A stretch of 64,000 nt of DNA from DATLFA01 sp035525225 (GTDB lineage: Bacteria; Actinomycetota; Acidimicrobiia; Acidimicrobiales; WLNW01): assembly GCA_035525225.1 (NCBI GenBank), contig DATLFA010000022.1, positions 19,224-83,223 on the forward strand, read 5' to 3'. Of this stretch, positions 59,923 to 64,000 are shown in pieces; position 1 is the first letter of the stretch, and the number at the start of each line of letters is the position of its first letter. The notes under the pieces were generated by a model. The model saw only the letters and a list, made by a program, of their open reading frames with translations. It was not told the origin of the DNA and ran no database searches. The position numbers and the translations under genes are program-made.

Positions 59923-61608
59923 ATGGGTGAGGCAAACGTCAAGATCCGCTCGAACGATGTGACCGAAGGGTTCCGCAAGGCGCCGGCGCGCGCGATGTTG
60001 CGGGCGATCGGCATGACCGACGACGACTGGGACAAGCCCCAGGTCGCCGTGGCGTCGTCGTGGAACGAGGTGACGCCGTGCAACCTGCCGCTGGCGCGGT
60101 TGGCCAAGCGTTCCAAAGAAGGCGTGCGTGCCGCGGGAGGGTTCCCGATCGAGTTCACCACGATCGCGGTGAGCGACGGCATCTCGATGGGTCACGAAGG
60201 CATGCGTGGTTCGTTGGTGTCGCGCGAGATCATCGCCGATTCCATCGAGTGCGTCATGCACGCGGAGCGGTTCGACGCCATGGTCACCAACGCCGGATGT
60301 GACAAGTCGTTGCCGGGCATGTTGATGGCGGCGGCGCGCCTCAATCTGCCGGCGGTGTTCCTCTATGGCGGGTCGATCCTTCCCGGCAATCACAACGGCC
60401 AGGTGCTCGACATCGTGTCGGTCTTCGAGGCCGTCGGCGCATGCGCGGCCGGCACGATCACCGAAGAGCAGCTGGGTCAGATCGAGCGCAAGGCGTGCCC
60501 GACCGAAGGCTCGTGCGCCGGCATGTTCACCGCCAACACCATGGCGGCCGTGGCCGAAGCGCTGGGCATGTCATTGCCCGGTAGCGCGTCGCCGGCCGCA
60601 CCCGATCGGCGCCGTGACGATTTCGCGTTCGACAGCGGTCGCGCGGTCGTGCGTTTGCTCGAACAGAACATTCGGCCCCGCCAGATCCTCACCAAGGCCG
60701 CGTTCGAGAACGCCATCGCGGTGGTCAACGCGCTGGGCGGTTCGACCAATGCGGTGCTGCATCTGTTGGCGATCGCCCACGAGGCGCAGGTCGATCTCGA
60801 TCTCGACGACTTCAACCGCGTCGCCGCCCGCGTGCCGCACATCGCGGACATGAAGCCGGGCGGCAAGTTCCACATGATCGACCTCGATCGAGTGGGCGGC
60901 GTGCCGATGGTGCTCAAGCACCTGCTCGACGCGGGCCTGCTGCACGGTGATTGCATGACGGTGACGGGCAAGACGATGGCCGAGAATCTCGCCGAGATCG
61001 ACCCGCCGGCGCCCGACGGCATCGTCGTGAATCCGGTCAGCCAGCCGATCGACCTCGAGGGTGGACTCAACGTGTTGACGGGTTCGCTGGCGCCCAAGGG
61101 TGCGGTGGTCAAAGTGGCCGGCCTCTCCCACGACCAGCGCGTGTTCGAAGGCCCGGCGCGCGTCTTCGAAGGTGAAGACGGCGCCATGGACGCGATCCTC
61201 GCGGGATCGATCGAGCCGGGCACGGTCATCGTCATCCGTTACGAAGGGCCCAAGGGCGGCCCGGGGATGCGCGAGATGCTGGCGGTCACGGGCGCGCTCA
61301 AAGGTGTCGGCCGCGGTCACGATTGCGCGCTCATCACCGATGGTCGCTTCAGCGGCGGCACGTGGGGGTTCTGCATCGGCCACGTGGCGCCCGAAGCCGT
61401 CGACGGTGGGCCCATCGCCTTCGTCGAAGACGGTGATCGCATTCGTGTCGACGTGCCCAACCTGCGGCTCGATCTCGTGGTCGACGACGCGACGATCGAG
61501 CGCCGCAAGGCCAATTGGAAGCTGCCCGAGCCGCGCTATACGACCGGCTTCCTCGCCAAGTACGCCAAGTTGGCACAAGGCGCCGAAAAGGGTGCCATCA
61601 CCCTTTGA
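59923..61608 (+). CDS. ilvD: dihydroxy-acid dehydratase
   Basis: Fe-S dehydratase of branched-chain amino acid synthesis. The 561 residues contain the cluster cysteines in TPCNLPL, NAGCDKSLPG and GSCAGMFTANTM, the IEFTTIAVSDGISMGHEGM stretch and the C-terminal LITDGRFSGGTWGFCIGHVAPEA. ATG 59923 is the start; frames further upstream are not protein-like. The 3' end overlaps the convergent nucleotidyltransferase by 11 bases. Confidence 0.97.
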   Translation: MGEANVKIRSNDVTEGFRKAPARAMLRAIGMTDDDWDKPQVAVASSWNEVTPCNLPLARLAKRSKEGVRAAGGFPIEFTTIAVSDGISMGHEGMRGSLVSREIIADSIECVMHAERFDAMVTNAGCDKSLPGMLMAAARLNLPAVFLYGGSILPGNHNGQVLDIVSVFEAVGACAAGTITEEQLGQIERKACPTEGSCAGMFTANTMAAVAEALGMSLPGSASPAAPDRRRDDFAFDSGRAVVRLLEQNIRPRQILTKAAFENAIAVVNALGGSTNAVLHLLAIAHEAQVDLDLDDFNRVAARVPHIADMKPGGKFHMIDLDRVGGVPMVLKHLLDAGLLHGDCMTVTGKTMAENLAEIDPPAPDGIVVNPVSQPIDLEGGLNVLTGSLAPKGAVVKVAGLSHDQRVFEGPARVFEGEDGAMDAILAGSIEPGTVIVIRYEGPKGGPGMREMLAVTGALKGVGRGHDCALITDGRFSGGTWGFCIGHVAPEAVDGGPIAFVEDGDRIRVDVPNLRLDLVVDDATIERRKANWKLPEPRYTTGFLAKYAKLAQGAEKGAITL

Positions 61609-62191
61609 TCGCACGGCCGGTTGCTGCCTCGCGCAACCATTGCTCGTAGCGGACCGGATCAGACCACGCGCCGGTGCGGCGGTCGAACGCGCGAGCGGCG
61701 GGCGCCATCCACTCCGAAGCGCCGGCACGGGCATCGCTCGACGACACGACGACATGCGCCGCGTCGACGATGAGCGAATTCTCGGGAGGCACGGCAAACG
61801 GTGGCCGGGGAGCGATCGCCAACGCCGGCAGCGCGGCCACCGCGGCGTCGCGCGCCCGTGGGTCGTCGTCGTAGTAAGCGGGGTCGTTGACCTGCGCCCA
61901 CTTGTCGGCGCCCATCACCAACACGTCGTAGCCCCGAGCGATCTCGACCAGTAGCCGGTCGTCGGTGACGTCGACGGCCATCCAACGATGACGGGCGGCC
62001 TCGGCATGCAGTACTTCGACGCGGTGTTCGAAGAGAGGCCGATCGATGTGCTCTTTGTTGATGGGCGAGCGAGACAGCACGAACACCACCCGGTCGAGCG
62101 AGCGTTGTTCGCGAGCGGCGGCGGCGATGGCGACGTGCGCGATGGTGGGCGGATTGAACGACCCCGGATACACGCCCACGCGCTCGGCCAC
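61598..62191 (-). CDS. NadD-like cytidylyltransferase-fold protein
   Basis: A 197-residue nucleotidyltransferase with the HxGH-type nucleotide motif as YPGSFNPPTIAHVAIA, VVFVLSRSPINKEH, LVMGADKWAQ and a C-terminal VVSSSDARAG in place of the usual ISSTxIR. It resembles nicotinate- or nicotinamide-nucleotide adenylyltransferases. The PGSFNPPT start and the isolated position (no obg or rsfS nearby) make it doubtful that this is the essential NadD. Confidence 0.82.
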   Translation of the reverse strand: MAERVGVYPGSFNPPTIAHVAIAAAAREQRSLDRVVFVLSRSPINKEHIDRPLFEHRVEVLHAEAARHRWMAVDVTDDRLLVEIARGYDVLVMGADKWAQVNDPAYYDDDPRARDAAVAALPALAIAPRPPFAVPPENSLIVDAAHVVVSSSDARAGASEWMAPAARAFDRRTGAWSDPVRYEQWLREAATGRAIKG

Positions 62192-62232
62192 ACCGACAGG
62201 CTACGTTCCTCATCGGCGCGGGACCCGAGGGA

Positions 62233-62260
62233 GCAAGGGCCGACCGGCCCGGAGCGGGAA
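62233..62260 (-). repeat. possible degenerate copy of the hairpin repeat element
   Basis: Read on the minus strand: TTCCCGCTC, then GGGCC-GGTC-GGCCC and a T-rich end, resembling the units at 29011 and 34430. The stem GGGCC/GGCCC is kept. It lies just upstream of the Ddn-like start, before its ribosome binding site. Tentative. Confidence 0.35.
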
Positions 62261-62272
62261 GGGAGGTCGGGG

Positions 62273-62806
62273 ATGGCACAGGAAAACTCGAGCGCCAGTG
62301 CGATCGCGTTTTCGTCACGCGGCAACACCCGGTGGATCGTGGTGCGGGGCCCGCTGGGGCGCGCCTTCGATCGCTGGCTCGTACGCCTGACGGGCTTTTC
62401 GGTGATCACCTGGCAGTATTCGAAAGCCGGCGGCAACGCCTATCAACCGACGCTGCTGCTCACGACTATCGGGCGCAAGTCGGGTCAGTTGCGCCCTCGC
62501 GCCTTGCCGTATTACCCCGACGACGGTGGACGGATGGTCGTCATCGGATCGAACGGGGGAGGCCCCCGTGACCCCGACTGGGTCTGGAACGTGCGAGACA
62601 ACCCGTCGGCGTGGGTGTGGGTCCACCGCAAGCGCCGCGCCGTGCGCGCCCATGTCGCCACGGGAGCGGAGCGCCAGCGCATCTTCGAGATGATCACCGC
62701 GCAGCGCGATTCGCTGTCGCGCTACCAGGAGCGCGCCGCGACCTTCGGCCGCGAGGTGCCATTGGTGGTGCTGGAACCGATCGAGAGGACACCTATGCCG
62801 CGATGA
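62273..62806 (+). CDS. deazaflavin (F420)-dependent nitroreductase-family protein (Ddn-like)
   Basis: A 177-residue split-barrel protein of the Ddn family: TTIGRKSGQLRPRAL, MVVIGSNGGGPRDPDWVWNVRDNPSAWV and a C-terminal helix with ERQRIFEMI match the Mycobacterium tuberculosis Ddn pattern. Members use reduced F420 and often act on quinones or nitro compounds. ATG 62273 has GGGAGG upstream. The next feature is an inserted IS starting 28 bases after its stop. Confidence 0.88.
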   Translation: MAQENSSASAIAFSSRGNTRWIVVRGPLGRAFDRWLVRLTGFSVITWQYSKAGGNAYQPTLLLTTIGRKSGQLRPRALPYYPDDGGRMVVIGSNGGGPRDPDWVWNVRDNPSAWVWVHRKRRAVRAHVATGAERQRIFEMITAQRDSLSRYQERAATFGREVPLVVLEPIERTPMPR

Positions 62807-62833
62807 TCCGCTGCTGGTGCCCCTCATCTCTAG

Positions 62834-64000
62834 CAGGGTGCTGAAAAACCTCTGATTGGTGCTCGCGTTTTTGTGCTGGATCGAAAAGAATGGGGGTATG
62901 CGTGGACTCCCGGATCGTCAGTTGTCGATGTTGTCGTCGTTGAGCACCGAGGATCTGATCCCGGTGGATCATCCGATCCGTCGGATCCGGGTGGTGGTCG
63001 ACGCGGTGCTGGCCGATCTCGACGACATCTTCGAGGCGATGTACTCGAGCGGGGGTCGGCCGTCGGTGCCGCCGGAGATGTTGTTGAAGGCAACGGTGTT
63101 GATGGCGATGTACTCGATGCGTTCGGAGCGGGCGTTCTGCGAACGGTTGAACTACGACATGTTGTTCAAGTGGTTCTTGGACTTGCCGATCGACGCTCCA
63201 TCGTTTGATGCGTCGACGTTCTCGAAGAACCGTCGACGCCTCCTCGACGCGGAGGTCGCGGACGAGTTCTTCGCCGCCGTGGTGCGTCAGGCGAAGCTGC
63301 GCCGCTACATCTCCTCGGACCACTTCTCCGTCGACGGGACGCTGTTGGAGGCGTGGGCATCGCACAAGAGCTTCAAGCCGAAAGATCACGACCCCTCTGG
63401 TGATGGCCCGGCGGGCCGCAACGCCGAGGTGCAGTGGCACGGGCAGAAGCGGTCCAACGACACCCACGCCTCGACGACTGACCCTGAAGCCCGCCTGTAT
63501 CGCAAGTCGAACAACACCGCGGCCACGCTGTGCTACGCCGGGCACCTGCTGATCGAGCACCGCTCGGCGTTGATCGTCGACGCCGAGCTCACCGCGGCGA
63601 CCGGCTACGCGGAGCGTGACTGTGCGACCGAAATGTTGCAAAGACTCCCGAAACATGGTCGGCGAAGAACCGTTGCCGGTGACAAGAACTACGACACCAA
63701 ACAATTCGTTGCCGACGTGCGAGCAGCCGGGTTCACGCCGCACGTCGCGCAGAACACGACGAAGCGGAGATCGGCCATCGATGGGCGCACCACCAGACAC
63801 GCCGGCTACGACGTCAGCCAACGGATCCGTAAACGAGTCGAGGAACCCTTCGGTTGGGTCAAGACCGTCGGGGCCGGCCGCAAGCTGCGCTACATCGGCC
63901 AACAACGCAACCGGGCCTGGTTCAAGATGACCACCGCCGTCTACAACCTGATCCGCATCACCACACTCGACACCGCCACCACCTGATGGGCCCAGCCGGC
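62834..64000 (+). mobile_element. IS5/IS1182-type insertion sequence (right end outside window)
   Basis: The left terminus is recognisable at 62834-62850 (CAGGGTGCTGAAAAACC), a typical start for IS5/IS1182-group elements, directly after TCTAG that could be target DNA. The transposase fills 62898-63986. No matching right inverted repeat is found in the last 14 bases, so the element continues beyond the window. No frameshift or internal stop is seen. Confidence 0.75.
62898..63986 (+). CDS. IS5/IS1182-family DDE transposase
   Basis: A 362-residue transposase from ATG 62898 (MRGLPDRQLSMLSSLSTEDL). The N-terminal DUF772-type domain (HPIRRIRVVVDAVL, GRPSVPPEMLLKATVLMAMYSMRSERAFCERL) is followed by a DDE domain. 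The first Asp is in FSVDGTLLEAWASHKSFKP, the second in AGDKNYDT, and the Glu region in RIRKRVEEPFGWVKTVGAGRKLRYIG. The frame is intact, so the element could be active. Codon use is like its neighbours. Confidence 0.93.
   Translation: MRGLPDRQLSMLSSLSTEDLIPVDHPIRRIRVVVDAVLADLDDIFEAMYSSGGRPSVPPEMLLKATVLMAMYSMRSERAFCERLNYDMLFKWFLDLPIDAPSFDASTFSKNRRRLLDAEVADEFFAAVVRQAKLRRYISSDHFSVDGTLLEAWASHKSFKPKDHDPSGDGPAGRNAEVQWHGQKRSNDTHASTTDPEARLYRKSNNTAATLCYAGHLLIEHRSALIVDAELTAATGYAERDCATEMLQRLPKHGRRRTVAGDKNYDTKQFVADVRAAGFTPHVAQNTTKRRSAIDGRTTRHAGYDVSQRIRKRVEEPFGWVKTVGAGRKLRYIGQQRNRAWFKMTTAVYNLIRITTLDTATT

Overview
The window is high-GC, densely packed actinobacterial chromosome. Almost every gene is a housekeeping or conserved accessory gene, and many starts are GTG or TTG. 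Several features point to Actinobacteria: F420-type (Ddn-like) and mycothiol-type (Rv2466c-like) redox proteins, a long Rho with an acidic and Arg-rich insertion, a MurA with Asp in place of the catalytic Cys, and the order rho-rpmE-prfA-prmC-tsaC-rpiB-glyA-(WecA-like)-atp. My inference is the class Acidimicrobiia; the class-level call is not proven from sequence alone.

Layout. 1-3240 (minus): the 5' two thirds or more of an FHA/transmembrane/FtsK ATPase of the EssC/EccC type, preceded by a 60-residue membrane protein. 3372-7267: threonine operon hom-thrC followed by an ApgM-family protein proposed to act as homoserine kinase. 7268-7578: rho leader. 7579-13758: rho, L31, an unknown gene, RF1, PrmC, TsaC, RpiB. 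13799-16293: glyA and a WecA/TagO-like transferase. 16423-23900: complete F1Fo ATP synthase operon (ten genes). 23970-28389: PPK2, a hypothetical, GlpX, a duplicated-domain zinc-ribbon protein and a C-terminal J-domain protein. 28392-35222: hydrolase, MFS transporter, murA, a 50-residue membrane protein, NifU-like protein, rhomboid protease, SRPBCC protein, Rv2466c-like oxidoreductase and a methyltransferase. 35312-42251: a conserved membrane/AAA cluster (membrane protein, DUF4129, DUF4350, MoxR, DUF58, SpoIIM-like, RDD). 42272-48187: cysteine desulfurase, mnmA, membrane protein, ligA, HAD phosphatase. 48203-54911: small secreted protein, PASTA kinase, SCP2 protein, gatCAB, lipoprotein. 54927-59758 (minus): two ABC ATPase/permease pairs and a MATE transporter in one overlapping operon. 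59923-62806: ilvD, NadD-like nucleotidyltransferase, Ddn-like protein. 62834-64000: an IS whose right end lies outside the window.

How the genes work together. Translation coupling by 1-4 base overlaps is frequent (hom/thrC, prfA/prmC/tsaC, atpI/atpB, nifU-like/rhomboid, DUF4129/DUF4350, gatC/gatA, the ABC operon). Cysteine desulfurase and MnmA form a tRNA-thiolation pair, RF1 and PrmC a termination pair, and GatCAB the indirect tRNA-amidation route.

Non-coding structure is the least expected part. A short hairpin-forming element of about 30 bp occurs three times intact (two in tandem, one alone), once with a compensatory stem change inside a gene start, and probably twice more in degenerate form. 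Three large perfect or near-perfect palindromes sit exactly between convergent genes, one of them containing both stop codons. A 13-bp repeat array separates atpC from ppk2 and supplies the ppk2 stop codon. I saw no tRNA, rRNA or CRISPR array.
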